Below, piece by piece: positions 7,925 to 14,699 of a stretch of 17,173 nucleotides of DNA (positions are counted from its first letter, which is position 1; each line of letters begins with the position of its first letter). The translations under genes were made by a program, and so were the position numbers. Source of the DNA: Bacteroidales bacterium. GTDB taxonomy: Bacteria > Bacteroidota > Bacteroidia > Bacteroidales > F082. The notes beneath the pieces are model-generated. The model worked only from the letters and a program-made list of their open reading frames with translations, had not been told where the DNA came from and ran no database searches. The DNA lies in the NCBI GenBank assembly GCA_016281295.1, contig JAEEII010000170.1:1-17173 (forward strand), in the 5' to 3' direction.

Positions 7925-9139
7925 TTAGGCCTTGTTTATAATATAGGTTTCGCTCTCTGGAAACAAGAGCGTTCTGTGCTTCTTATCCATCTTAAATGAG
8001 TATGTGTCTCCGCGTCCACTGGGTCTTGAAAGCATTAAATCGAGTTTTATAATACCTTGCTCCAAAAGCACATCAAATTGAGGTAACAAAGGGTTCTTAG
8101 TGTGATCAATAGTCATCACACGAAATTCCTCTACACCGCAATTAATTCTTGACTCAACATCTATCCAGAAGGTTTCATGATGTTTTTCGGCCAAACGTTC
8201 ATGCAACCGTAATAGCGTCCACACAGAAACATCATGTAGTTTTACAAGTCTCTCGTCTGCATGAGTAGGTAATGCAAAATGATTCATCTCAAGCCACTCA
8301 TTCTTCCAATTCACTTCTAGTCCAAGACCTTGGGCATTAGGTTTCAAAGCACTGACCGTTACCTGAAGTGTGTTCTTTTTCAATCCAGGACGTAAATAAC
8401 CATATTTGTCAGCGATTTCACTGCCGCTTTTGCATTTGCTAAGATTCCAATCGGGAACATTGGTGAACAAAGCGCCTTTTGTATTAGATTTTTGTCGTTT
8501 GCTTTTGAGTTCAATTCCTTTATAATCTGGTGTCTTGTTGGGATTCATGGGGATACCCAATTGATACTCAACTTCGCGCCCTACACCAGTGTCAGCCAAA
8601 ACTTTAGTGGGAATCCAATCGCTCATGCGGTCTCTGATTAATCCCAACAACTCATCTGAAATAGACGTAGCCAACACGTGAATGTTATTAATCAAGTCTT
8701 GGATGGGATTTATCAGTGCTGACTTGTATGCCTTTTCTATGTCTATCTGCGTTAAGTTTATAACATAAAGACTGGAATTGTAAATAATGATGGCAAAGAT
8801 ATCGTTAGGTTTCACGTAATCTTTCAATTTATAAACCCACATGCGAGGGTCTCCATCCTTCGTTTCTGGACGATATAGTGAAGATTGGGTATTTTTGATT
8901 CCCGTGTCGGTCAGTATATAAGAGTTCACTATTTTCTTATGTTCCTGCCCCTTGGGTTGTTTTTCAAAATCGTGTATGCCCTTCTCCAAAAAGAAAGCAC
9001 GAACAGGAACAGTTGTATCAAGGATACCTTTATTATAACCTGTTTGTGTTATCTGGATTGTAGCATACTCTATTTGCTTATTAACAAGGAACTTGACATT
9101 TTGCGCTTCGAACGCATTATATTCACGCATGTGTATCAT
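7925..9139 (-). CDS. Type II restriction endonuclease, MvaI/BcnI-like family
   Basis: A 404-residue nuclease. The core at about 180-370 carries the hallmark of the MvaI/BcnI family: GVGREVEYQLGIPMN (185-199) followed by PDYKGIELKSKR (204-215), which supplies D205, E210 and K212 in D-x4-E-x-K spacing for Mg-dependent cleavage. Family members MvaI and BcnI act as monomers on CC(W or S)GG and related sites; the site recognised here cannot be read from sequence. Residues 1-180 are an additional N-terminal region with a distinctive SLYRPETKDGDPRMWVYKL stretch (87-105), perhaps DNA recognition. The ATG lies 3 nt after the methyltransferase stop; the Met at residue 4 is an alternative start. The gene is more AT-rich than its chromosomal neighbours, consistent with transfer. 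Confidence 0.85.
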   Translation of the reverse strand: MIHMREYNAFEAQNVKFLVNKQIEYATIQITQTGYNKGILDTTVPVRAFFLEKGIHDFEKQPKGQEHKKIVNSYILTDTGIKNTQSSLYRPETKDGDPRMWVYKLKDYVKPNDIFAIIIYNSSLYVINLTQIDIEKAYKSALINPIQDLINNIHVLATSISDELLGLIRDRMSDWIPTKVLADTGVGREVEYQLGIPMNPNKTPDYKGIELKSKRQKSNTKGALFTNVPDWNLSKCKSGSEIADKYGYLRPGLKKNTLQVTVSALKPNAQGLGLEVNWKNEWLEMNHFALPTHADERLVKLHDVSVWTLLRLHERLAEKHHETFWIDVESRINCGVEEFRVMTIDHTKNPLLPQFDVLLEQGIIKLDLMLSRPSGRGDTYSFKMDKKHRTLLFPESETYIINKA

Positions 9140-9142
9140 AGA

Positions 9143-11020
9143 CTACTTAATGTGCTTTAGAATTTCATTGCCAATTGCTCTTGCCATCAATGGAGGTACT
9201 GCATTGCCAACCAATGTATATTGAGGGATTTCACTCTTGCGTTTGTCGCCACCTGTCTGACGCTTTCCCTGAAACACAAAGGAATCATCAAACGATTGTA
9301 AACGTGCCATTTCGCGAACAGTCATTGCACGGTGACGGGAATAGTGGATGAAATCATCCGGCATTGTAACCACAGTAGGACTTTGACCGTCTGCTTTCAA
9401 CACAAAATAGTTGCGTTTGCTGGATTCTAGTCCCATTTTTTTTAACTTTTCTTTGCATTCGGCAGTATAACCTCCGCATTCGGCAATCACCCTCAAACGT
9501 TGTATTACAGTTTTGTTTTGTGCACTTGTCTGGTGGTTGAATAGTTCAGCCGTTTCTATATTCAAGTTGCTATTCAGTTCAGTCATGTCTTTGACATAAA
9601 ACGGTGGACAATCAAACTGAAAACGATGGTTTAAACGTCCAATTTTTGACCATTCAGCAAAGGTCATTCCATCACTGGTAATTTCTCCATCAACTTTACG
9701 GCGTCTTATTAAAACATCATATTTTGGGTGATGTGCTGGTTTTGCATAAGTAGTACAAACTTCGCCATTCCCAATAAAGTCAAGATCTGATATTGCCTCA
9801 TATACTGTTACTTTGTCTTCTTCTGTTACAGTGGCAGGCACAGATTTAATGGGTTCCTGATCGTTGCGACTTCCAATAAAGACAACTCTTTCACGATTTT
9901 GTGGAACACCGTAGTCAGAAGAAAGCAATACCATCTGCTCCACATTATAAAGTCGCAACCGACTCATAATGTTATTAAAACTCTCTTCTAAATTTTTTTC
10001 CTTCGCCACTTTCTGCAATTCATCAAAACATTCATCGAGTGAGTATGAATACAGATCGACTGCTTTTAACAACTCATCAGTTTCTTGACGAGCATTATTC
10101 AAAGCCTCTACTTGTCCTACGCAAAACTTTATCTGAGAGGAGATTTCTTCGTCTGAAATAGCAGCAAGGAAATCATTGAATCTTTCAACAAACAAATCGT
10201 TATCAATATTTGATACTGTTTTTTCGTTAATGATGTCAGAGGTTATTTTGTCTCGTTGTTCATTGCGACGCAAAAGATACAAACCGTGGCGAATTGTATT
10301 TATGTAACGATCAGATTTACTAAGGCGATAATCGATTTTTCGTGTCACATTACGCAGTTGATTGTCAAGTAAGTCAAAAAACTGTTCTTTATAGGCAAAG
10401 GCCTTGTCCTCATTGTTTGTAATTTCCATCTGCAATTTAATAAGGAATACACTGGCAAGGAATTGTGAGAAAGATTTCTTTAACAAATCATCCGCAAAAA
10501 CAAGAAATTTACTTACTGCTTTGTCATCAATTATGGAACGCATTTCTCTCATAATTTCCACCTTGAATCTGCCATTGTCCTTTGTTAGCAAACCTTTCAC
10601 ATTTTCCATTACAAAGTATTTTGGACGCAAAGCGCGAATCACCTTTAAATAATGATTGAATAATCCATCACGTTTATCAAAACGCTTCCTTCTCCCAGAC
10701 AAGCTAAATGACTGACAACTGGGGCCTCCTGTCACTACATCGATTTCTTTTTTACCAAGTGCCTTTTTCAGGTGCGTCAAAAATAATGGCGACATAATAT
10801 CTTCTGTGATAAATTGAGTGTCAAGTCCAAGTTGTTCATTATAGCGAACACGATGCGTCAACTCACAATTCTCATTGATATCACTTGCCAAAATGAAATC
10901 GTAATATTTGTCATCTGTACTAGCCTGCAAAAAACCTTCACTAATGCCACCAGCACCAGCAAACAGGTCAACAAAGGTCACCGGACTACGCCCCTCAATA
11001 AATGTATTTAATTGTGCCAT
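9143..11020 (-). CDS. C5-cytosine DNA methyltransferase with large internal insertion
   Basis: A 625-residue Dcm-family enzyme that transfers a methyl group from SAM to cytosine C5, here presumably protecting the site cut by the adjacent nuclease. Visible motifs: I VDLFAGAGG (17-25); IV GGPSCQSFS (98-106) with nucleophile C102; VI ENV (139-141); VIII QNRER (374-378); IX around MTVREMARLQSF (566-577); X YTLVGNAVPP (601-610). The region between VIII and IX is the likely target recognition domain. Two oddities: motif IV reads PSCQ instead of the usual PPCQ, and motifs VI and VIII are about 235 residues apart versus about 40 in M.HhaI. The extra roughly 195 residues (about 165-355) look helical and charged. 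It is the first gene of an M-then-R operon with its own -7 box. Confidence 0.92.
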   Translation of the reverse strand: MAQLNTFIEGRSPVTFVDLFAGAGGISEGFLQASTDDKYYDFILASDINENCELTHRVRYNEQLGLDTQFITEDIMSPLFLTHLKKALGKKEIDVVTGGPSCQSFSLSGRRKRFDKRDGLFNHYLKVIRALRPKYFVMENVKGLLTKDNGRFKVEIMREMRSIIDDKAVSKFLVFADDLLKKSFSQFLASVFLIKLQMEITNNEDKAFAYKEQFFDLLDNQLRNVTRKIDYRLSKSDRYINTIRHGLYLLRRNEQRDKITSDIINEKTVSNIDNDLFVERFNDFLAAISDEEISSQIKFCVGQVEALNNARQETDELLKAVDLYSYSLDECFDELQKVAKEKNLEESFNNIMSRLRLYNVEQMVLLSSDYGVPQNRERVVFIGSRNDQEPIKSVPATVTEEDKVTVYEAISDLDFIGNGEVCTTYAKPAHHPKYDVLIRRRKVDGEITSDGMTFAEWSKIGRLNHRFQFDCPPFYVKDMTELNSNLNIETAELFNHQTSAQNKTVIQRLRVIAECGGYTAECKEKLKKMGLESSKRNYFVLKADGQSPTVVTMPDDFIHYSRHRAMTVREMARLQSFDDSFVFQGKRQTGGDKRKSEIPQYTLVGNAVPPLMARAIGNEILKHIK

Positions 11021-11073
11021 CTTTTGTTAAGAACTCTTACCTTGTTAAAAGGCGATTAAAATATGTTAGTTTG

Positions 11074-11081
11074 CAAAAATA
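11074..11081 (-). promoter_or_regulatory. -7 box of the restriction-modification operon
   Basis: TATTTTTG on the minus strand fits TAnnTTTG and predicts a 5' UTR of roughly 45 nt before the methyltransferase ATG. The -33 region lacks an obvious TTG. No controller gene or clear C-box-like operator pair was seen in the 213-bp divergent spacer. Confidence 0.5.
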
Positions 11082-11140
11082 CAAAAAAAGTGTTGAACTA
11101 CTCATATTTATAGGAATTATTAAGTTTGCGACACAAAAGA

Positions 11141-11171
11141 TTGATTGGTACCAGAAAAAAGACTAATTTTG
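11141..11171 (+). promoter_or_regulatory. Promoter of the ornithine carbamoyltransferase gene
   Basis: TTG (11141-11143), 20-nt spacer, then TAATTTTG (11164-11171) give an exact -33/-7 arrangement, with the ATG about 60 nt downstream. A second -7-like box, TAAGTTTG, lies at 11121-11128. Confidence 0.6.
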
Positions 11172-11233
11172 CGGCAAATTTTAAGGAAATAATCTTGAAT
11201 TCTTGAAATCATAAATCTAAAAATTAAGAAGAA

Positions 11234-12235
11234 ATGGCTTTTAACCTCAGAAACAGAAACTTCCTGAAGCTTTTGGACTTCACGCCGGAAGAGATTAAGT
11301 TTTTCCTGAAACTCGCTGCTGACCTCAAGGCCGCCAAGTATGCAGGTACCGAACAACCCCACCTCACGGGTAAGAACATCGCCTTGATTTTCGAAAAGAC
11401 TTCCACCCGTACCCGCTGCGCTTTTGAAGTCGCCGCCAAGGACCAGGGAGCCCATGTCACTTACCTCGGCCCCACCGGCTCACAAATCGGTATCAAGGAA
11501 TCGATGAAGGACACCGCCCGCGTGCTGGGTCGTATGTTCGACGGCATCTAATACCGTGGCTTCGGTCAGGACATCGTTGAAGAACTGTCCAAATATGCTG
11601 GCGTGCCAGTATGGAACGGCCTCACCAACGAGTTCCACCCCACCCAGATCCTCGCCGACTTCCTCACCATGATGGAACACACCGACAAACCCCTCAACCA
11701 AGTCACCTTCGCTTACTGCGGCGACGCCCGTTTCAACATGGGTAACTCGCTGATGGTGGGCGGCGCCAAGATGGGCATGGATGTCCGTATCGTGGCTCCT
11801 AAAGAACTGCAACCCAACAAGGAACTCATCGACACCTGCAAGAAGATCGCCAAAGAAACCGGCGCCAAAGTCACCGTCACCGACGACGTGAAGAAGGGCG
11901 TTAAAGGCTGCGACTTCCTCTACACCGACGTGTGGGTATCCATGGGCGAACCCGCCGAGGTCTGGAAACAACGCATCGACCTCCTCATGCCTTACCAAGT
12001 CAACAAAGAGATGATGGAAATGACCGGCAACCCGAACTGCAAGTTCATGCACTGCCTGCCCGCTTACCACAACCTTGAAACCAAGGTGGGTCGCGACGTC
12101 CATGAGCAATTTGGACTGGACGGCATCGAAGTCACCGAAGAAGTGTTCGAAGGCAAGAACAGCATCGTCTTCGACGAGGCCGAAAACCGTATGCATACCA
12201 TCAAAGCCGTGATGGTTGCTACCCTGGGAGATTAA
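11234..12235 (+). pseudogene. argF: Ornithine carbamoyltransferase interrupted by an in-frame TAA
   Basis: Read through, the frame gives 333 codon positions, nearly the length of E. coli ArgF (334), and aligns with it end to end from [10 protein letters not shown] to [14 protein letters not shown]. The enzyme makes citrulline from ornithine and carbamoyl phosphate, or runs in reverse in the arginine deiminase pathway. The carbamoyl-phosphate loop STRTR (57-61), the HPTQ motif, DVWVSMGE and HCLPA are intact, which marks it as a true OTCase rather than an N-acetyl- or succinylornithine enzyme. Codon 106 (11549-11551) is TAA where E. coli has the Gln of DGIQYRG; one C-to-T change from CAA would explain it. 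Translation would stop at 105 residues, before the ornithine site. There is no other lesion, and codon use is strongly biased as in highly expressed genes, so this is a recent mutation, a strain variant or a sequence error. Confidence 0.9.
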
Positions 12236-12270
12236 TAAACATCCCGTATCTTCATGATGGGGATATCGTA

Positions 12271-12307
12271 TGTAGAGACGCCATATTATGACGTCTCTAC
12301 ATTTTTT
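12271..12307 (+). terminator. Rho-independent terminator after argF, built on a dispersed-type palindrome
   Basis: A perfect 10-bp stem, TGTAGAGACG (12271-12280) and CGTCTCTACA (12292-12301), with an 11-nt loop, is followed by six T residues. It starts 35 nt after the argF stop. The T run overlaps the stop codon of the convergent peptidase gene (12306-12308). The GTAGAGACG/CGTCTCTAC core resembles a palindrome I know as widely dispersed in several phyla. Confidence 0.75.
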
Positions 12308-13529
12308 ATGATTTGACGAATTTCACGGTGACCATCCCCCCGTCACCTTTCATAATTTGAACAAAATAAACCCCTGGAACCAAAGAACCAACCTCAATAA
12401 CACATTCCTTCTCACCCTCATTGGACTGGGATAAAACACACTGTCCCATAAGATTATACACCAAAACCTGTTTCATTGGAACCCCTTTTACTGTGATCAT
12501 ATCCATGGCGGGATTGGGCATGAGCACGGGAAAAAGTTCCTTTTCCTCAGCGACATCCGTGGCAATCAAACCAGCCAAATTAGCCACCAAACCAAGATTC
12601 AACTCCGTGAAACGTTTGGCTTGATCCATATTGTTGACACTGACACCCAAGATATCCTCCGGTGTATGAATAAAAGGCGAGCTATGATGGGTATCCTCAA
12701 AAGTATGGACAGCAGGATATCCATTTCTGTTGAAAGAAGAATAGTCGCTATCACCCCAGGCAAGCCAATCATGCCAGATCCTCATGTCGGGGAAATACGC
12801 CTTCGAGAAGTCAAAGACATAATTCGCCAACAACGAGTCACGACCTGTGTAGAGTAGGTTCACATGAATGTCGGAGCCTTCTTCAAGATAGCCGATCATG
12901 TCGAGGTTGAAATACCCAACGATGTCCAAGAGCTGGTCGGCACAATCTTTGGCGTAGGCAGCACTGCCAATAAGGCCAATCTCCTCAGCGGCGAAGTTAC
13001 AGAAAATCACAGAACGTTCAAAGGTACAAGGAGACAAGATCCGAGCCATTTCCAAAACACCCGCCACACCTGAGGCGTTGTCGTCGGCACCCGGAGCCAA
13101 CAGCGAGTCGGGATGACCATCGAATTTGTTATAGGAGTCGTAATGAGCGCCGCAAACAACATATTCATCAGGATATACCAATCCTTTGCGAATGGCAATC
13201 ACGTTGTCGGAAGTCTCATACAAGCTGTCATGATAATGCACAGGAAAATCATGGAGATAAACGGAGTCGAAACCCATGCATTGATAGTTGTGATATAGCC
13301 AGTTTTGCACCTCATATACCATCTGGCTGTCCCAACGACGGGTTGGACACGACTGTAAGGTGTCGATAGTAGCAGTCAACCGGTCGATATCCACTTGATT
13401 CATAAGCGACCTGATTTGTGGTTGCTCCACAGTAACCTCGGGATAGGTGTGTTCATAAAGATGCTGCACCTGACCGTGAGCCAAGCCAAACATCCCTATC
13501 CCCATTAATATTAAAAATATATTCTTCAT
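12306..13529 (-). CDS. T9SS-exported M28 family zinc peptidase
   Basis: A 407-residue secreted metallopeptidase. A signal peptide (MKNIFLILMGIGMFGLAHG) precedes a prodomain-like stretch. The M28 catalytic domain spans about 105-325 with the expected two-zinc ligand set: H129 and D131 in GAHYDS, D149/D150 in PGADDNASG, E182-E183 in AAEEIGLIGS, D210 in FNLDMIGY and H288 in HTPED. Family members are aminopeptidases or glutaminyl-cyclase-like enzymes; the exact activity cannot be told. The last about 75 residues are a type A T9SS sorting domain (LMPNPAMD, VYNLMGQCV, GVYFVQI, ending VKFVKS), so the enzyme should be exported to the surface or medium. No TAnnTTTG box lies in the 270 bp upstream, so it may be transcribed from the tsaB promoter through the repeats. 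Confidence 0.92.
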   Translation of the reverse strand: MKNIFLILMGIGMFGLAHGQVQHLYEHTYPEVTVEQPQIRSLMNQVDIDRLTATIDTLQSCPTRRWDSQMVYEVQNWLYHNYQCMGFDSVYLHDFPVHYHDSLYETSDNVIAIRKGLVYPDEYVVCGAHYDSYNKFDGHPDSLLAPGADDNASGVAGVLEMARILSPCTFERSVIFCNFAAEEIGLIGSAAYAKDCADQLLDIVGYFNLDMIGYLEEGSDIHVNLLYTGRDSLLANYVFDFSKAYFPDMRIWHDWLAWGDSDYSSFNRNGYPAVHTFEDTHHSSPFIHTPEDILGVSVNNMDQAKRFTELNLGLVANLAGLIATDVAEEKELFPVLMPNPAMDMITVKGVPMKQVLVYNLMGQCVLSQSNEGEKECVIEVGSLVPGVYFVQIMKGDGGMVTVKFVKS

Positions 13530-13551
13530 TTTTATTTACCTCACCCCCCGA

Positions 13552-13576
13552 CCCCCTCTCCACTGTGGAGAGGGGG
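13552..13576. repeat. Perfect 11-bp palindrome with 3-nt loop
   Basis: CCCCCTCTCCA (13552-13562) and TGGAGAGGGGG (13566-13576) pair perfectly around CTG, 22 bp upstream of the peptidase start codon. In the peptidase mRNA this hairpin would sit in the 5' leader. It is embedded in CCTCACCCCCCGACCCCC, a context I recognise as a common dispersed bacterial repeat type. Confidence 0.8.
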
Positions 13577-13597
13577 AGCGTTCTACCCGGGGTTTTT

Positions 13598-13805
13598 CTA
13601 CCGAGATTAAACCCCTAACGGGGTATCCTTTTAAATTCTAAATTCTCTTTCTACCGAGTTTTAACCCCTAACGGGGTAGCTCCCTCTAAATTATAAATTC
13701 TAAATTCTAAATTCTCTTTCTACCGAGATTTAACCCCTAACGGGGTAGCTCCCTCTAAATTATAAATTCTAAATTCTAAATTCTCTTTCTACCGAGATTA
13801 AACCC
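13598..13805. repeat. Tandem 69-bp repeats with internal hairpins
   Basis: CTACCGAG recurs at 13598, 13651, 13720 and 13789. The units at 13651-13719 and 13720-13788 are 69 bp long and differ visibly at one base. The first unit is a shortened 53-bp version, and the last is cut short just before the tsaB stop codon. Each full unit contains ACCCC-TAAC-GGGGT, able to form a 5-bp hairpin, and a run of AAATTCT 8-mer steps. The array fills most of the tsaB-peptidase spacer. There are no unique spacers, so it is not a CRISPR. Confidence 0.85.
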
Positions 13806-13808
13806 TTC

Positions 13809-14507
13809 TCAATTCCCCAATCCCTTCACATGCGGTTTCCCAGCCACAAAATCCTTCAGATAGAACGGCTCGAAATAGGCCACATCAACAAAATCGCCTG
13901 CTTTTTGCGCCTGATCGGCTAGCGATGCCATAAACGCGGCAGAAGGCAACACGTCATCAACGATATGGATGGCGGGATGGTTGACAAACAATGGAGCCAA
14001 CTTGGGAGCCCCATCTCCAAACAACCACAGACGATGTCCTTCCAAATCGGCAAAGGCATTCTCGTCCACCACCAACGCCTTGGTGTCGGAAACCCGATGC
14101 AGCGTGGCGTCAAACACAGAGCAATAAACCTCCATACGACGGGCATCGATCATGGGAACAAAAAGGTCGTCAGGCTGTAAGTCCGCGCCCAGACGTTCAT
14201 GCATTTGATAAGCCAAGGCATGAAGCGTGTCAACCGCAAGTAACGGCAAGTCAGCGGCATAGCAGATGCCTTTGGCAGTACTGACTCCGATGCGAAGACC
14301 AGTATAAGAACCTGGTCCCTTACTCACTGCCACGGCATCCAACTGGTCATAACGGAGCTTGGTCTCTTCAAGGACTTCCTTAATAAAAATGGTGATTTTT
14401 TCCGAATGGGCATTCTGACCCTTGCACTCACGCAACGCCAAGGTACGGCTGCCGTCGTTAAGGGCTACCGAACAGGTGGACGTGGCTGTTTCAAGACATA
14501 ATATCAT
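13809..14507 (-). CDS. tsaB: tRNA t6A biosynthesis protein TsaB
   Basis: A 232-residue cytoplasmic protein of the TsaB/YeaZ family, an actin-fold paralogue of TsaD. It scaffolds the TsaD-TsaB-TsaE complex that adds threonylcarbamoyl to A37 of ANN-decoding tRNAs. The start MILCLETATSTCSVAL is typical, followed by NAHSEKI (the segment where TsaD has metal ligands) and the diagnostic KGPGSYTGLRIG. A longer frame from a TTG at 14534 was rejected because the family begins at the ATG at 14507, and a -7 box TACTTTTG (14532-14539) overlaps that region. Downstream lie the 69-bp repeats and the peptidase gene in the same direction. Confidence 0.93.
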   Translation of the reverse strand: MILCLETATSTCSVALNDGSRTLALRECKGQNAHSEKITIFIKEVLEETKLRYDQLDAVAVSKGPGSYTGLRIGVSTAKGICYAADLPLLAVDTLHALAYQMHERLGADLQPDDLFVPMIDARRMEVYCSVFDATLHRVSDTKALVVDENAFADLEGHRLWLFGDGAPKLAPLFVNHPAIHIVDDVLPSAAFMASLADQAQKAGDFVDVAYFEPFYLKDFVAGKPHVKGLGN

Positions 14508-14531
14508 GGCTGATGTTTCATTTCTGTGGGG

Positions 14532-14539
14532 CAAAAGTA
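14532..14539 (-). promoter_or_regulatory. -7 box of tsaB
   Basis: TACTTTTG on the minus strand fits TAnnTTTG and lies 24 nt upstream of the ATG at 14507, a short leader. No clear -33 TTG. Confidence 0.5.
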
Positions 14540-14611
14540 AGATTTATTGGCCTGATTTGATGAATATGTATTAAAAAAAAGACAAAAAAGTGATAAATAT
14601 ACAGATTTTTG

Positions 14612-14685
14612 TATTTTTGTAAGTTTTAATTGGTTTCTTCACGTAAGCTTTTTTGTGACTTACGGGGCGGAGCTGTGTATTTTTG
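14612..14685 (+). promoter_or_regulatory. Promoter region of galE with two -7 boxes
   Basis: TATTTTTG occurs at 14612-14619 and again at 14678-14685. The downstream box ends 14 nt before the galE ATG and has a TTG at 14653-14655 (22-nt spacer). Between them CGTAAG (14642-14647) and CTTACG (14659-14664) form a 6-bp inverted repeat around a T-rich loop, overlapping the downstream -33 area; an operator or leader hairpin is conceivable but unproven. Confidence 0.45.
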
Positions 14686-14699
14686 ATAAAACAAACACT

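Noticed and set aside
11021..11233. A controller (C-protein) gene or C-box pair for the R-M system
   Set aside because: No small helix-turn-helix frame and no clear paired operator is visible in the divergent spacer; only promoter boxes are.
11549..11551. Reassignment of UAA to an amino acid in this organism
   Set aside because: TAA is the normal terminator of other genes here, including argF itself (12233-12235), the T9SS protein gene (549-551) and the peptidase gene (12306-12308).
11480..12196. A 238-codon open frame antisense to argF
   Set aside because: It mirrors the strongly biased codons of argF; the predicted protein is a His/Val/Phe-rich shadow without domain features.
12271..12301. 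Bidirectional terminator serving the peptidase gene as well
   Set aside because: On the minus strand the stem is not followed by a T tract, so only plus-strand termination is supported.
13598..13805. CRISPR array
   Set aside because: The 69-bp units are contiguous with no unique spacers, and no cas genes are present.
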